NCBI RefSeq assembly: GCF_026191115.1
Contig: NZ_JAPHOT010000001.1
Span: forward strand, 620,001-684,000
Direction of reading: 5' to 3'
DNA from: Legionella sp. PATHC035
GTDB lineage: Bacteria > Pseudomonadota > Gammaproteobacteria > Legionellales > Legionellaceae
DNA: 64,000 nt
Shown: in pieces, positions 20,338 through 30,679 of the stretch
Numbering within the stretch: the first letter of the stretch is position 1
Layout: each line of letters opens with the position of its first letter
Made by a program: the position numbers and the translations under genes
Notes under the pieces: generated by a model
What the model saw: the letters and a program-made list of their open reading frames with translations, nothing else
What the model was told of the DNA's origin: nothing
Databases searched by the model: none

Positions 20338-22014
20338 ATGGCTATTAGTCAAAAAATGATTGAGGAGCTAGCTCCCAAAATTCAATCAGACTGGTTTTCT
20401 GTTCAAGGTAACGTTGCCGACAGCATCGTGGACCAAACGAATTCCCTCCCTTGCTGGCAATTTAGAATTAGTATTAAACCTAATCGAAAAAATGCCTTAA
20501 AAGCTCTGAAAGCGCTCGCCACCATCAAACAATTTCAAACTAACTTTCATCCAGAATTTAAAGTATTTTTACCCGACGATAACGATAATTTAAGTACATG
20601 GGATCCTTCGTTGCATGGAGGAGATAGAGACCAAAGAGGAAAAGAAATTTGTGTTTATATGGAATACTGTCTATCTAAGAACAAGCCTGAATATTATGAG
20701 GGGCAAGCTTACCCTAATCCCGCATATTTAAAGATATTAATGTTGAGTATATGGAAAGCCTTGCAAGATGAAGGGGTAGAGTTAGCATACAGCAGTCCTT
20801 CTAGAGGCGAGAAGGAGGTTCATTGCGAACAGGAATTTATTACTCCATTTACCTATAGTTCAAATAAGCCGTATAAAAAACGACATGGGATTTTGCATCA
20901 GCATGACGATTATAATCCAGAGCGATATCAAGACCCATTAGAAAGCGTTTCGATTAGTTTGAAAGATTTACAAGAGTATCGTATTCATCCACTAGGAGTG
21001 GTTAAATCTGCGCAGCGATTAATTTACCATTTTCAGCATTATCGATTAAGAAAATCAGAAACAGATAAGGAGCTCAAAGAACTCCTACACTCGGCGAAAG
21101 AAAATGCTGAGAGTACAGACAAGGTATTTAATGATTATCAAGAAGTGGTTCAAGTATTAAATAATCTACTTAGAGAACAATCAAGCGTTAGTCTGGAAAA
21201 ATTAACAAACGATTACATTCAACTTTTAAAAGAAAAGGAAGTATCATTATCACTTCCATCTGAAGCGACATTACCTGAAAAATCTTTCTCAAAACATCTT
21301 CAAATATTAATGGCCTTGGTACAATTAGAAGATAAATCCGAGGTTAATATTAGATCGAAAATTTTCAACTATTTTCCGGAAACAATAAAGACTGAAATGA
21401 GTGCCGCGAAAGATCCGGAATTCTATAGCCTATGTATCCAGAACTTAGTTAAAGATATAAAAAGATCACTGGATAATGAAAAAAGATTAAGCGTTCTAGA
21501 AATGATGGAACTTAATCCTGAGTTAAATCAAGAAGATTGTGAAACAGCTTTTGACTACTACCCGCAAAGGTTCCAGACAATATATCAAAAACTTGTTCAT
21601 TCTGAGAATGAAAAAATGGCTATTTTGAAGGAATATAAACGCTTTCTTTCATTACCCAAAATAGCGAGCTTTCCCGGTTCTTATAGTGAAATCACTTATG
21701 AAATAAGTGATAAACTGAAACAAGCAAGAGCAATTTTAGATGATTATACAAAAAGTAACTCTTGGATAAGTAGAGTTATTCATGCTCATTGGAATAGACA
21801 TCATGTAGTTGATGTTAATAAAATTGTGAAGGCACTCGATACAGGAGAAATTTCCTCTATGGAGGAATTATCAGTTCGTCTGGCTAAAATCCCCTTGAAA
21901 AATCCTAAGGGTTCTTTAGCAAGACGCATGGAGTTTATTTTATTGCCTTATGCTCAAAGTTTAAACTATCCAAAAGACCAAAACGACAATGAAGAGCGTT
22001 TGTTGCTATCATGA
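20338..22014 (+). CDS. Effector candidate of unknown function
   Basis: 558 residues starting MAISQKMIEEL. The start is set by the promoter at 20281-20309; no good Shine-Dalgarno is visible. No signal peptide. The N-terminal 180 residues form a compact segment: WQFRISIKPNR (about 40-50), FKVFLPDD, RGKEICVYMEY (100-110), a helix AYLKILMLSIWKALQDEGVE, then ITPFTYSSNKPYKKRHG. This order loosely recalls the OspF/SpvC phosphothreonine-lyase fold, but the catalytic Lys-x-His is QFR here, so activity is doubtful. Residues 230-500 are helical and coiled-coil-like. The tail (KDQNDNEERLLLS) is acidic then hydrophobic, as in Dot/Icm substrates. Confidence 0.65.
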   Translation: MAISQKMIEELAPKIQSDWFSVQGNVADSIVDQTNSLPCWQFRISIKPNRKNALKALKALATIKQFQTNFHPEFKVFLPDDNDNLSTWDPSLHGGDRDQRGKEICVYMEYCLSKNKPEYYEGQAYPNPAYLKILMLSIWKALQDEGVELAYSSPSRGEKEVHCEQEFITPFTYSSNKPYKKRHGILHQHDDYNPERYQDPLESVSISLKDLQEYRIHPLGVVKSAQRLIYHFQHYRLRKSETDKELKELLHSAKENAESTDKVFNDYQEVVQVLNNLLREQSSVSLEKLTNDYIQLLKEKEVSLSLPSEATLPEKSFSKHLQILMALVQLEDKSEVNIRSKIFNYFPETIKTEMSAAKDPEFYSLCIQNLVKDIKRSLDNEKRLSVLEMMELNPELNQEDCETAFDYYPQRFQTIYQKLVHSENEKMAILKEYKRFLSLPKIASFPGSYSEITYEISDKLKQARAILDDYTKSNSWISRVIHAHWNRHHVVDVNKIVKALDTGEISSMEELSVRLAKIPLKNPKGSLARRMEFILLPYAQSLNYPKDQNDNEERLLLS

Positions 22015-22122
22015 ACCATTAATCTTGAAAGCACTAACACGTCGAACAAAGGAAATGTTTTATCAATAAAGAAAGATCACAAAGAAAATCATATCTTGGT
22101 GACGATTTATGAAAAACGATTA

Positions 22123-23091
22123 TTAACTTTGTTGCCAGGTAGCTTTCGCCCTGAATAGTTCGGGCAAATCATCTACAGTCTTTCTTATCTCTTGAGGTAA
22201 GGCAAACAAATCACGAGATTTTTGGTAATACACACCTAATGGAACTGGATAATCTGGAAAAGACAACGAAGCAAGACGCATTGCTGCATTGAAATTGCTG
22301 GGGTCATGATGATAAATATCCTCTGCATCAGCTGGGGCACAGATCAATTGCTCATCTTTTACCAGCAATGCCTTGTCTTTTTGTACGCCAAATAGCAAGG
22401 GTTGCCCTTCTTCCAATACCACTGTATTTTCGGCTCGATTACTTTTAACCGCAAATTCATCAAAAGCACCATGATTGAAGATATTGCAATCTTGATAGAT
22501 TTCTACAAATGAACAGCCCTGATGTTCCTGGGCTTTTCTTAAGATAGTACTCAAATGAACAGGATCTTTGTCTACTGCACGAGCTACGAAGCTTGCACCA
22601 GCCGCTAACGCTAAGGTCAGGGGATTTACCGGTTCCGTTGCTACCCCCTTAGGAGAAGTTTTGGTTACTTGGCCTTTTTGTGATGTGGGTGAAAATTGTC
22701 CTTTAGTTAAGCCATACACCTGATTATTAAATAATAAAATATTAACATTGACGTTACGACGTAAAATATGAATTAAATGATTACCGCCAATACTTAAAGC
22801 GTCACCATCTCCGGTAATTACCCAAACGCATAAATCGTCACGAAGTGCCTTTAATCCAGTTGCAACTGCTGTGGCTCGGCCATGAATGGTATGAAATCCA
22901 TACGTATTCATGTAGTAAGGCAATCGTCCTGCGCATCCTATACCTGAAATAAAAACATGCTGTTCTGGAGCGAACCCTAAATCAGGCAACATTTTTTGTA
23001 ACGCCATTAAGATGGCATAATCACCACAGCCAGGACACCAGCGAACTTCATTTGCATTAGCGAAATCTTCACGTTTATAGTTATTATTCAT
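22123..23091 (-). CDS. korB: 2-oxoacid:acceptor oxidoreductase, beta subunit
   Basis: 322 residues. The thiamine-diphosphate-binding subunit: RWCPGCGDYAILMALQ at the N-terminus, GIGCAGRLPYYMNTYGFHTIHGRA, and the TPP/Mg signature GDGDALSIGGNHLIHILRR ... NNQVYGLTKGQ (about 110-150). It decarboxylates a 2-oxoacid, most likely 2-oxoglutarate, passing electrons to ferredoxin or another acceptor and forming acyl-CoA. It overlaps korA by 8 bases. Confidence 0.92.
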   Translation of the reverse strand: MNNNYKREDFANANEVRWCPGCGDYAILMALQKMLPDLGFAPEQHVFISGIGCAGRLPYYMNTYGFHTIHGRATAVATGLKALRDDLCVWVITGDGDALSIGGNHLIHILRRNVNVNILLFNNQVYGLTKGQFSPTSQKGQVTKTSPKGVATEPVNPLTLALAAGASFVARAVDKDPVHLSTILRKAQEHQGCSFVEIYQDCNIFNHGAFDEFAVKSNRAENTVVLEEGQPLLFGVQKDKALLVKDEQLICAPADAEDIYHHDPSNFNAAMRLASLSFPDYPVPLGVYYQKSRDLFALPQEIRKTVDDLPELFRAKATWQQS

Positions 23092-24892
23092 AATGGGCTT
23101 CCGCTTTGATAGTTTTCACCAGATGACTGACAGTAAAAGGCTGACCATTCGATTGACTTATCACTTGCGCATCAACCAAATAGTTTGCCCGAATAATCTG
23201 ACATAAATGCCCTGAATTTAATTCAGCAACCAAAACTTTATCGTATTTTTTTACAATAGCGCCTAAATCTTCGGGTAAAGGATTGAGATGACGTAAATGT
23301 ACATAAGCAATCGCTAATCCTTGTTCCAAGCACTGCAAAACTGCTGATTTTAAGCTGCCGTAAGTGCTGCCCCAACCAATTAAAATGATTGATGCATTGG
23401 CATCCCCTTCAATCGTCAAAGGAGCATATTCTCGTGCAATCCCATTAATTTTCTGTTGTCGTAAAAGAACCATTTTTTGGTGATTTTCAGCATCATAACT
23501 TACCCGACCCTCTTCACCTTGTTTTTCTAGGCCGCCCAATTGATGAATAAATCCCGGCGTCCCAGGTTTATTCCAGCTACGACTTAAAAATTCATCCCGC
23601 GTAAATGGCTTTGGAAAACGGTTAAATTCAATTTGAGGTACTTTTAAAGACGCTGCCTCTGGTATTTTCCACGGCTCCGCTGCATTGGCCAGATAAGCAT
23701 CCAGTAAAACAATCACGGGAGTCATGTATTTCACCGCCAAACAAAATGCCTCTAGCACTGTATTAAAACAATCTGCTGCGGATTGTGCTGCCAATACCGG
23801 TAATGGCGCTTCGCCATGTCGCCCGTAAAGTGCTTGTCGTAAATCACTTTGACTTGTTTTTGTGGGCAATCCTGTAGAAGCTCCTGCGCGTTGTACATCA
23901 AGCAAAACCAGGGGTAATTCAGCCACCACAGCCAAACCAAGACTTTCACTTTTTAAATCCAAACCCGGTCCGGAAGTTGTCGTTAAAGCCAATCTGCCAC
24001 CATATGCAGCACCAATACACGCACAAATGGCAGCAATTTCGTCTTCTGCTTGCAATAACTGCACTCCATAATCAGCTAGACGCGCACATTCATGCAGTAT
24101 TGCTGACGAAGGTGTAATCGGGTATCCTGAAACTAACATTGGGACTTGCGTTGAAGTTGCAAGTGCGGCAAGTGCTAAGCCTACTGCTTCAACCCCGGTA
24201 ATTTGGCGATACTCCCCCACATCTCGATTTACTTCGCCCAGCATATAGTCACGGCGCGTTAACTCTAAGGTCATGCCATAATTGTATCCGGCTAATAAAG
24301 CCAATTGATTGGCTTGGGCAACCATAGGATTTGCTTTGAATTTTTTGGTAATGAATGCTTCGCACGCTGTTGTGGATAAATCAAATAACCACAGTACCAA
24401 ACCCAAAACATAAAAATTCTTGGTTTTTGTCGCTTGCGGCTTTGTTAATTCAAGCGAAGATACGGCTTGTAAGGTCTGGGTAATTAAAGGAAATGAAATA
24501 ATTTGATAATGCTCGGCGCAATTATCAAGAAAGCTCTTGTCCATTCCAGCCCTTTGCCAGTCTTTGTCCTGATAGCTGTCCTCATTGATAATGAGCAAAC
24601 CACCTTGATTCAAATGTTGCAAAGAATTTTTTAATGCAGCAGGATTTAAAGCAACCAGTACATCAAGGGACTCACCTGCGGTAAAAATAGCATGCTCGGC
24701 CATTGCCAGTTGAAAACCAGAAACCCCAGCCACAGTGCCTGCTGGCGCTCGAATTTCTGCAGGAAAGTCAGGTAAAGTCCGTACATCACGACCAGTAAGT
24801 GCCGCACTGATAGTGAGTTGTTCCCCCACCAATTGGACACCATCACCTGAATCCCCAGTAATCCGAATTACAATAACGTCAGATGTTGACAT
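23084..24892 (-). CDS. korA: 2-oxoacid:acceptor oxidoreductase, fused gamma-alpha subunit
   Basis: 602 residues. The gamma domain comes first ([21 protein letters not shown], about 5-190), followed by the pyrimidine-binding alpha domain with [45 protein letters not shown] and [27 protein letters not shown]. This gamma-alpha fusion with a separate beta is the usual KorAB form of aerobic and microaerobic bacteria. No ferredoxin-like cysteine clusters are present in the subunit. It overlaps pdxJ by 14 bases. Confidence 0.92.
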   Translation of the reverse strand: MSTSDVIVIRITGDSGDGVQLVGEQLTISAALTGRDVRTLPDFPAEIRAPAGTVAGVSGFQLAMAEHAIFTAGESLDVLVALNPAALKNSLQHLNQGGLLIINEDSYQDKDWQRAGMDKSFLDNCAEHYQIISFPLITQTLQAVSSLELTKPQATKTKNFYVLGLVLWLFDLSTTACEAFITKKFKANPMVAQANQLALLAGYNYGMTLELTRRDYMLGEVNRDVGEYRQITGVEAVGLALAALATSTQVPMLVSGYPITPSSAILHECARLADYGVQLLQAEDEIAAICACIGAAYGGRLALTTTSGPGLDLKSESLGLAVVAELPLVLLDVQRAGASTGLPTKTSQSDLRQALYGRHGEAPLPVLAAQSAADCFNTVLEAFCLAVKYMTPVIVLLDAYLANAAEPWKIPEAASLKVPQIEFNRFPKPFTRDEFLSRSWNKPGTPGFIHQLGGLEKQGEEGRVSYDAENHQKMVLLRQQKINGIAREYAPLTIEGDANASIILIGWGSTYGSLKSAVLQCLEQGLAIAYVHLRHLNPLPEDLGAIVKKYDKVLVAELNSGHLCQIIRANYLVDAQVISQSNGQPFTVSHLVKTIKAEAHYE

Positions 24893-25625
24893 AAAGTCTT
24901 GCTTCCTGCATGAGTTGACGCATGTGTCTTACTGCCTCTTTCATACCACAAAATAGAGCTCGGGCAATAATCGCATGGCCAATGTTAAGTTCGTGTAATT
25001 CATTTATAGCCGCTATGGCTTGTACATTATGATAGTTGAGACCATGGCCTGCATTGACAATCAAATTTAAGCTGGCCGCATATTCCGCAGCGTGTCTTAT
25101 CCGTTCTAATTCACGCTGTTGTTGTTCCACATCGACGGCATCCGCATAACAACCTGTGTGCAATTCAATCACAGGAGCGCCAACATCTGCTGCAGCCGCA
25201 ATTTGATCAGGTTCTGGATCAATAAATAAAGAAACTTCACTACCTATAGCCTGCAAACGTCTTACTGCATTTTCTACCGATTTTCGATGTGTGAGCACAT
25301 CTAAACCACCTTCTGTGGTTATCTCTTCCCGCTTTTCTGGAACCAAACACGTATGTTCAGGTGCAATTTCTTCTGCAAAATCGAGCATCGCGTCGGTTAC
25401 TGCCAATTCAAGATTCATTCGCGTTTGTAATACTTGTTTAATCAAACGTACATCGCGAGCCTGGATATGGCGTAAATCTTCTCTCATATGTAAAGTAATA
25501 CCATCAGCACCAGCTTCTTCGGCATCCATCGCAGCTTGAACCGGATCAGGGTAGCGGGTTCCGCGCGCTTGACGTACAGTAGCTATATGATCGATATTGA
25601 CACCCAGTAATATTGGCTTATTCAT
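24879..25625 (-). CDS. pdxJ: Pyridoxine 5'-phosphate synthase
   Basis: 248 residues, standard length. It condenses 1-deoxyxylulose 5-phosphate with 3-amino-2-oxopropyl phosphate, the last ring-forming step of the DXP-dependent vitamin B6 route. Signatures: [23 protein letters not shown] at the N-terminus, [31 protein letters not shown] and [16 protein letters not shown] [10 protein letters not shown] near residue 200. In many proteobacteria it follows recO; here it lies between recO and korA with 135 bases before it. Confidence 0.97.
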   Translation of the reverse strand: MNKPILLGVNIDHIATVRQARGTRYPDPVQAAMDAEEAGADGITLHMREDLRHIQARDVRLIKQVLQTRMNLELAVTDAMLDFAEEIAPEHTCLVPEKREEITTEGGLDVLTHRKSVENAVRRLQAIGSEVSLFIDPEPDQIAAAADVGAPVIELHTGCYADAVDVEQQQRELERIRHAAEYAASLNLIVNAGHGLNYHNVQAIAAINELHELNIGHAIIARALFCGMKEAVRHMRQLMQEARLYVNI

Positions 25626-25760
25626 GCAACACCTTACTAAATAAAATAAAGAGTATAAGGTCCATCATGGCCTAGAGCAAGAACCCTATTTATTTAAGGT
25701 GGGAAGAAAAGTACGGTTTTTCTAGATCCTTTCGTGAACCACACTCTTATTCACACTCAT

Positions 25761-26453
25761 TTATTTTACTTCTGCAAAATACAATGCCCTTGTCTTAATC
25801 TCACGCCCACCTAAAAGATGATCTATTGCTTGGCGCATAATTATTTTTGCTGATTTGAGATAGGGCGCTTCGTTTAAATTATCTTGTGCCAATGCAAGAA
25901 TATGCGCACCAGGTATTCCTCTACTGTCTTCAACAAAGCCTTCACCCGCGACAAATTGATAACATACCTCTTCAACAATCAGATTTGCCGTTCTTGCTTC
26001 ATGCGTTAATGAAAACGAATAACCACATGCATGAAGTAAAGTCCACTCAAAACGCCTTAACAGGGCTTCAATCATCAATCGCTCCGTGGTCGAAGCAAGA
26101 CCATTCATAGTAAATAGATAGGCATCAAATAAGGTTGAATCAGAATAGTTAGGGCTTAGTGCATAATAGAGAATTTCATTGACATATAAGCCCGCAAAAA
26201 GCGAGCTGCCGTTAAGGTAAAGTGTTGGGGAAATACTTTCAACCGTTTGTGCATAATGTCGCTCATGACGTTCCGAAAGACTCACCCATAAAGGTGTAAA
26301 CGGTTGGAGAAGGGCTTGCTTTTTAGGGGTGCGCCCCCCTTTATAAAGGCACTGGATCAATCCTAGCTCGCGTGTAAAAAAACTAACTTGAGCACTTGTA
26401 TCCCCAGACCATTTTTTATGTAAAACCCAAGCCTCTATCGTCTTAGTGGTCAT
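25761..26453 (-). CDS. recO: DNA repair protein RecO
   Basis: 230 residues. It begins with the OB-fold (EAWVLHKKWSGDTSAQVSFFTRELGLIQCLYKGGR), followed by the helical C-terminal region (LFAGLYVNEILYYALSPNYSDSTLFDAYL). RecO loads RecA onto SSB-coated single strands with RecR. The zinc-finger cysteines found in some homologues are absent, as in other gammaproteobacteria. Overlaps era by 11 bases. Confidence 0.95.
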   Translation of the reverse strand: MTTKTIEAWVLHKKWSGDTSAQVSFFTRELGLIQCLYKGGRTPKKQALLQPFTPLWVSLSERHERHYAQTVESISPTLYLNGSSLFAGLYVNEILYYALSPNYSDSTLFDAYLFTMNGLASTTERLMIEALLRRFEWTLLHACGYSFSLTHEARTANLIVEEVCYQFVAGEGFVEDSRGIPGAHILALAQDNLNEAPYLKSAKIIMRQAIDHLLGGREIKTRALYFAEVK

Positions 26454-27330
26454 AGCCTAATTGTTTTAATATACGCTCGTCATCCGACCAGCCTGATTTT
26501 ACTTTGCACCAGCACTGTAAGAATACTTTTTTACCTAATAGCTTTTCCATATCCATCCGTGCATTAGTTGCCATTTCCTTTAATTTTTGTCCCTTATCAC
26601 CAATAATCATACGTTTATGATTGTCTTTATCTACAAGAATTAATGCATGAATGCGCACAAGCGCGCCTTCATCTTTATAAGATTCTATGTCTACAGTAAC
26701 AGAATAAGGTAATTCTTGTCCGCAAAAACGGAAAATCTTTTCACGCAATAATTCAGCACATAAAAATTTGATGGACCGATCAGTCAATTGGTCATCAGGA
26801 AACAGATGAGGTCCCTCGGGCAGATAATTCCGTAATTGATCTTGCAGATCATCAACTTGGACCCCTGTTTTTGCAGATACAGGAATAATTGCGGCAAACT
26901 CATGCTTTTCACTCATTTGCTCTATCCAAGGCAATAACTGCGTTTTGTCATCAATTTTATCTACTTTATTGACCACTAAAATACAAGGTACTTTGGCCTG
27001 TTTGACCAAACTTAAAACGTATTCATCTTCTTCTTGCCAATGAGTTCCATCAACTAAAAAAGCAATCACATCCACATCACGCAATACACTTATTGCCGTT
27101 TTGTTCATCATGCGATTCATTGCTTTTTTACTTCCCTGATGGATTCCAGGCGTATCGACATAAACAAATTGGTAATCACCCTCAGTACGTATCCCCAAAA
27201 TACTGTGACGGGTTGTTTGAGGCTTTCTTGAGGTAATGCTGACTTTTTGTTGCAAAATACAATTGAGGAGTGTTGATTTACCTACATTAGGCCTACCAAC
27301 CAAGGCGATATAACCACAATAACTAGTCAT
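26443..27330 (-). CDS. era: GTPase Era
   Basis: 295 residues, normal length. Essential GTPase that binds the 3' end of 16S rRNA in 30S assembly. GTPase motifs: G1 GRPNVGKST (residues 12-20), G3 DTPG in YVDTPGIHQGSK, G4 NKVD in VNKVDKID, G5 VSAKTG. A C-terminal KH domain (MIIGDKGQKLKEMATNARMDMEKLLGKKVFLQCWCKV) follows. The usual upstream genes rnc and lepB are not here; a large unrelated ORF starts divergently instead. Confidence 0.98.
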   Translation of the reverse strand: MTSYCGYIALVGRPNVGKSTLLNCILQQKVSITSRKPQTTRHSILGIRTEGDYQFVYVDTPGIHQGSKKAMNRMMNKTAISVLRDVDVIAFLVDGTHWQEEDEYVLSLVKQAKVPCILVVNKVDKIDDKTQLLPWIEQMSEKHEFAAIIPVSAKTGVQVDDLQDQLRNYLPEGPHLFPDDQLTDRSIKFLCAELLREKIFRFCGQELPYSVTVDIESYKDEGALVRIHALILVDKDNHKRMIIGDKGQKLKEMATNARMDMEKLLGKKVFLQCWCKVKSGWSDDERILKQLGYDH

Positions 27331-27408
27331 TAAAATAGATTCCTGTTTATTTTTAAAACATTTTATCAGTCACACCATAAAATTTCCAGATTTTGTAGCC
27401 GCTCCTAC

Positions 27409-27438
27409 TTGATATTTCATTAAAAAACCAAGTATCCT
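27409..27438 (+). promoter_or_regulatory. Putative promoter of the 1041-residue ORF
   Basis: TTGATA (27409-27414), 18-base spacer, TATCCT (27433-27438). The -35 box lies in CTTGATATT-TC-ATTAAAAAA, which matches the Legionella PmrA direct repeat (cTTAATatT, 2-nt gap) at about 13 of 18 positions: a weak hint of PmrA control. Confidence 0.4.
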
Positions 27439-27467
27439 GTGCAGTATGTGAACAAAGGATGGTTCCG

Positions 27468-30400
27468 ATGTCTGATTTTGTAACGACAAAAGGGCACACA
27501 CAAATTATCGTTCCCTTAACCATTACCCCCTTTAGCCATCAAGCACTACCCACGGTTACTGGAAGTCCATTCAGCCATGAAGCAGGGGCAGTACTTTATG
27601 GGCATTATAATATGGAATACCTCCTCCCTGGAGGTGACAGGCTGCGCTTAATTGCCAACCATGATAAAAAAACCGTGCAGCTTATGTTATTCACCCACCA
27701 CGACGAACTAATCCAACTTCTTCCAGGAGATCGACCCGCTTCATTAGTTGCTAACATCATCAGCAAAGTTCATCGCTACCGAATACGTTCAGCCAGTTAC
27801 AGCCATCCTCTCACCTCGGCACAAGAGCAAAAGCTGCGACTCGCAAACGAATGCATTGATTCATTAAAAAAATTGTTAAAGAAAGAACGGAAACTAAGCA
27901 GCCAGGATCATGAAGGGCATCAGGCACTAAAAAAACAAGTGATTGATATCATAGGACATTGCTCCAATCAAAATCGCTTAATTTCGACTACTCCCCTCGT
28001 ATCCGAAGGTAGTCTAGGAGATATTCTTTATGAGGCTCATAAAACGGCGCAAAATCATTCATTCAACCGTGTTTTTTCCGTCTCGCGGCAAGACCAAATG
28101 GATTTTAGCCATATCTTAAAAAAACATGCAGCACCACACCCTTGTCTTGTTTGGGACAGCGAACTCCATATAGGCCATAACAGCAAGGATTTAGATGATG
28201 CTTTAAGGGTTATCTGTGATTATTATAAATTGTCACATGCAGCAAAGTTGAGCAATGTCCCTGCAAATCGATTTGTCCAGCTTGCTGCTTTTTTTAATAA
28301 ATTATGGCGAGATGGCCATGATTGGATCAATTATTTATCAATGAATGCCAAGCCGGAACATAAAACCGAGGTATTAAAGCGCTTGGATGGTTTAACAATA
28401 ACCCAAATAACGCCCTACTACAGACTTCAAGGTTTTCCACAAAAAGGTTATCCCGATTTAAAAACCTTAATTAACCAACTAATCGATAGTTCTAGCGAAC
28501 CCACATGGGTAAGTAACATAAAAAAAGCAAAAAAAATGCTGAACCAATTACCCCATGGAAGCTGGGCAATTATTGCTAATGAGCAACTCGTCCTGATAAG
28601 GCAAGAAAACCAATTGGTGCAAGTTCGTTATTTCATTCATGAGGGGCTTTTCTATCCATTGCCGGAAGGACAAGATTTATATACTTTAGGACAAATTAGT
28701 AAACGTCATCTCTATTTACCTGAACGTGTCGGCCTTAAACTTAATGCCTTTTTTTCACGAATACCTCGATTTTTCCATAACTTCTATAAAAGCATGAATC
28801 GTTTTATAATTCATGACTTACATGACGATTTTTTCAATCATATCCATGACACACACCTCCCCCCGCAAGATTCCTTTGAGCTAAAAAAACAACAAAAACA
28901 GCACGCTAAAGCAAGAAACTCTCTTATTTTGGCCTTAGAAAACAAAGGACTTTTAGCTACGGGACAAACCTTAGAAGAGTTTATTAAAGAACGAATTAGC
29001 GACAGCCCTTACATCATTGCACGCTCCAATCATCCGCCCAGTCCCCATGCTTATGACAATCCCTTTCATCGAGCGTTGGAAGTAATACGCCATATTGCCA
29101 GTTTTTTTATCGACGTGAGTGAAAGAAATCCCTTGATTGGTACTTTAGCGATGGCTGCCTATGCCTACGGTGGTGGCGCTGTACTTGCTCCCGAATTCCT
29201 TAAATCGATTTTAACCAAATTACACTTGCACGGTTTAATCTCAGGCATTGAGCCGACACAAAAATTAGCTCATTGGATGAGTCATGGAACAATTTCTGAA
29301 GCAATTTCTGCATCGATAACCTACTGGCAAGGTGTCGTGGCGGGTGGCAACCTGGATAAATTTTTTGTTGAGGCGGTGAATGTACTCAAAGAAGATCCAG
29401 CAGAAATTGCCATTATCGCTTCGTTGGCGCTGAGTTTAGGTTATAGTTTGACAAAAGTAATTCCTTCGCTAGGACGCGAAATGGGGGAATTTCCTTATAC
29501 TAATTACGCTGCATTAGGTGGAAAAGGCGGAGCTGCTATTTACGATACGATCATGCACCCAGGTGACGATTGGTTTTTAGGGACTTGTAAATGGCTATGC
29601 AAATTTTTTGTAAACTTAGGGAAACTTGGTATTGCTCCTTTTTTTGAAGGCTACCATTATGGATTTTATGATGGCTTTCTCAAAGGTTTGGGAAAAAGTT
29701 GGAGGCTGTTTAAAAATCTCAGCAAGCAAATTTTTGCCGCCAGCATTGATTTTATTTTAGCGCTGCTTACTATTCCACTGCTTGAGGCAAGCGCCCTTTT
29801 TATCCATGTCCCCTTTCGTGGGATTACGAATCTATTCACTAAAACACTTGCAATTCTCGGTAACATCAGTGATACAGGCGAATTACTACTTTCCTTTTCT
29901 ACACGGCCGCCCTCAGAGAATTTTTTAGTCAATTTCCGGTTTTCCCCGCTTTATGGTTTTACCTGGCCATTTGGCCATTTTTCTGATGATCAATTCCTCA
30001 ATCTCTGCATTAATAGTGTTCGTGTCCTTTGCATACCGCTGTTACAATTAGCCAAAAATCTCCTTATCTTGCCTATTCTTGATTTCATCTCGTTTACTAC
30101 ACGTATCGGGCTTACTCTTTTAAATCCTATAACCCGTATTCTTGCCTATGCTTTAGGCAATATTATATGTACGCTCGGTGAAGTATGGGATCAATCCTTA
30201 GGTGTCTTGTTTGCAGCCAGTGCAAAAGGAATCGTTATGGCCTGTAACTGGATCGATAACCAAGCCTGTGCTCTGAAACAAACATTATTATCTTTTATAG
30301 AAAGTCAACGTGGTCATTTATACCATTGGGCATTTGCACATGAAGATCTAAAATTGCACACGACTTTAAACGATGCAGAATATTACTCCAGTGATCCCCG

Positions 30401-30593
30401 ACGTTATGAATTGATCCCGCACTCAAGCAGTCATTGTTTGTTACGAACACTTTTGGATAACAGCGGTGACGCACACTTGTTAGAAGACCGCCATAGCCCA
30501 ATACCTCATCATCCCTCTATATTTCCAGTAAAAAATTCGCAAAGTATTCCGAAAGCTTCTTCCCAAAAAGAGGTAATTAACTATAGTATGTAG
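27468..30593 (+). CDS. Large effector candidate with hydrophobic C-terminal half
   Basis: 1041 residues from ATG 27468, which has AAAGGA eight bases upstream; an in-frame ATG at 27459 overlaps that site. No signal peptide. The N-terminal half (to about 480) is soluble, histidine-rich and contains a helical segment around 120-150. From about residue 535 there are several hydrophobic stretches (NPLIGTLAMAAYAYGGGAVL, AIIASLALSLGYSL, FILALLTIPLLEASALF, PLLQLAKNLLILPILDF) separated by short polar loops, suggesting membrane insertion after translocation. The C-terminal 120 residues are soluble again. No family recognised. It lies between era and another effector candidate, typical of accessory insertions. 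Confidence 0.7.
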   Translation: MSDFVTTKGHTQIIVPLTITPFSHQALPTVTGSPFSHEAGAVLYGHYNMEYLLPGGDRLRLIANHDKKTVQLMLFTHHDELIQLLPGDRPASLVANIISKVHRYRIRSASYSHPLTSAQEQKLRLANECIDSLKKLLKKERKLSSQDHEGHQALKKQVIDIIGHCSNQNRLISTTPLVSEGSLGDILYEAHKTAQNHSFNRVFSVSRQDQMDFSHILKKHAAPHPCLVWDSELHIGHNSKDLDDALRVICDYYKLSHAAKLSNVPANRFVQLAAFFNKLWRDGHDWINYLSMNAKPEHKTEVLKRLDGLTITQITPYYRLQGFPQKGYPDLKTLINQLIDSSSEPTWVSNIKKAKKMLNQLPHGSWAIIANEQLVLIRQENQLVQVRYFIHEGLFYPLPEGQDLYTLGQISKRHLYLPERVGLKLNAFFSRIPRFFHNFYKSMNRFIIHDLHDDFFNHIHDTHLPPQDSFELKKQQKQHAKARNSLILALENKGLLATGQTLEEFIKERISDSPYIIARSNHPPSPHAYDNPFHRALEVIRHIASFFIDVSERNPLIGTLAMAAYAYGGGAVLAPEFLKSILTKLHLHGLISGIEPTQKLAHWMSHGTISEAISASITYWQGVVAGGNLDKFFVEAVNVLKEDPAEIAIIASLALSLGYSLTKVIPSLGREMGEFPYTNYAALGGKGGAAIYDTIMHPGDDWFLGTCKWLCKFFVNLGKLGIAPFFEGYHYGFYDGFLKGLGKSWRLFKNLSKQIFAASIDFILALLTIPLLEASALFIHVPFRGITNLFTKTLAILGNISDTGELLLSFSTRPPSENFLVNFRFSPLYGFTWPFGHFSDDQFLNLCINSVRVLCIPLLQLAKNLLILPILDFISFTTRIGLTLLNPITRILAYALGNIICTLGEVWDQSLGVLFAASAKGIVMACNWIDNQACALKQTLLSFIESQRGHLYHWAFAHEDLKLHTTLNDAEYYSSDPRRYELIPHSSSHCLLRTLLDNSGDAHLLEDRHSPIPHHPSIFPVKNSQSIPKASSQKEVINYSM

Positions 30594-30679
30594 GGTACAC
30601 CTACTTTAAAAACAGCCAAACTTTGGTATTTTATTGACCAGTATTATATAATTATAATAAGCTGTAAGAGGATATATAT

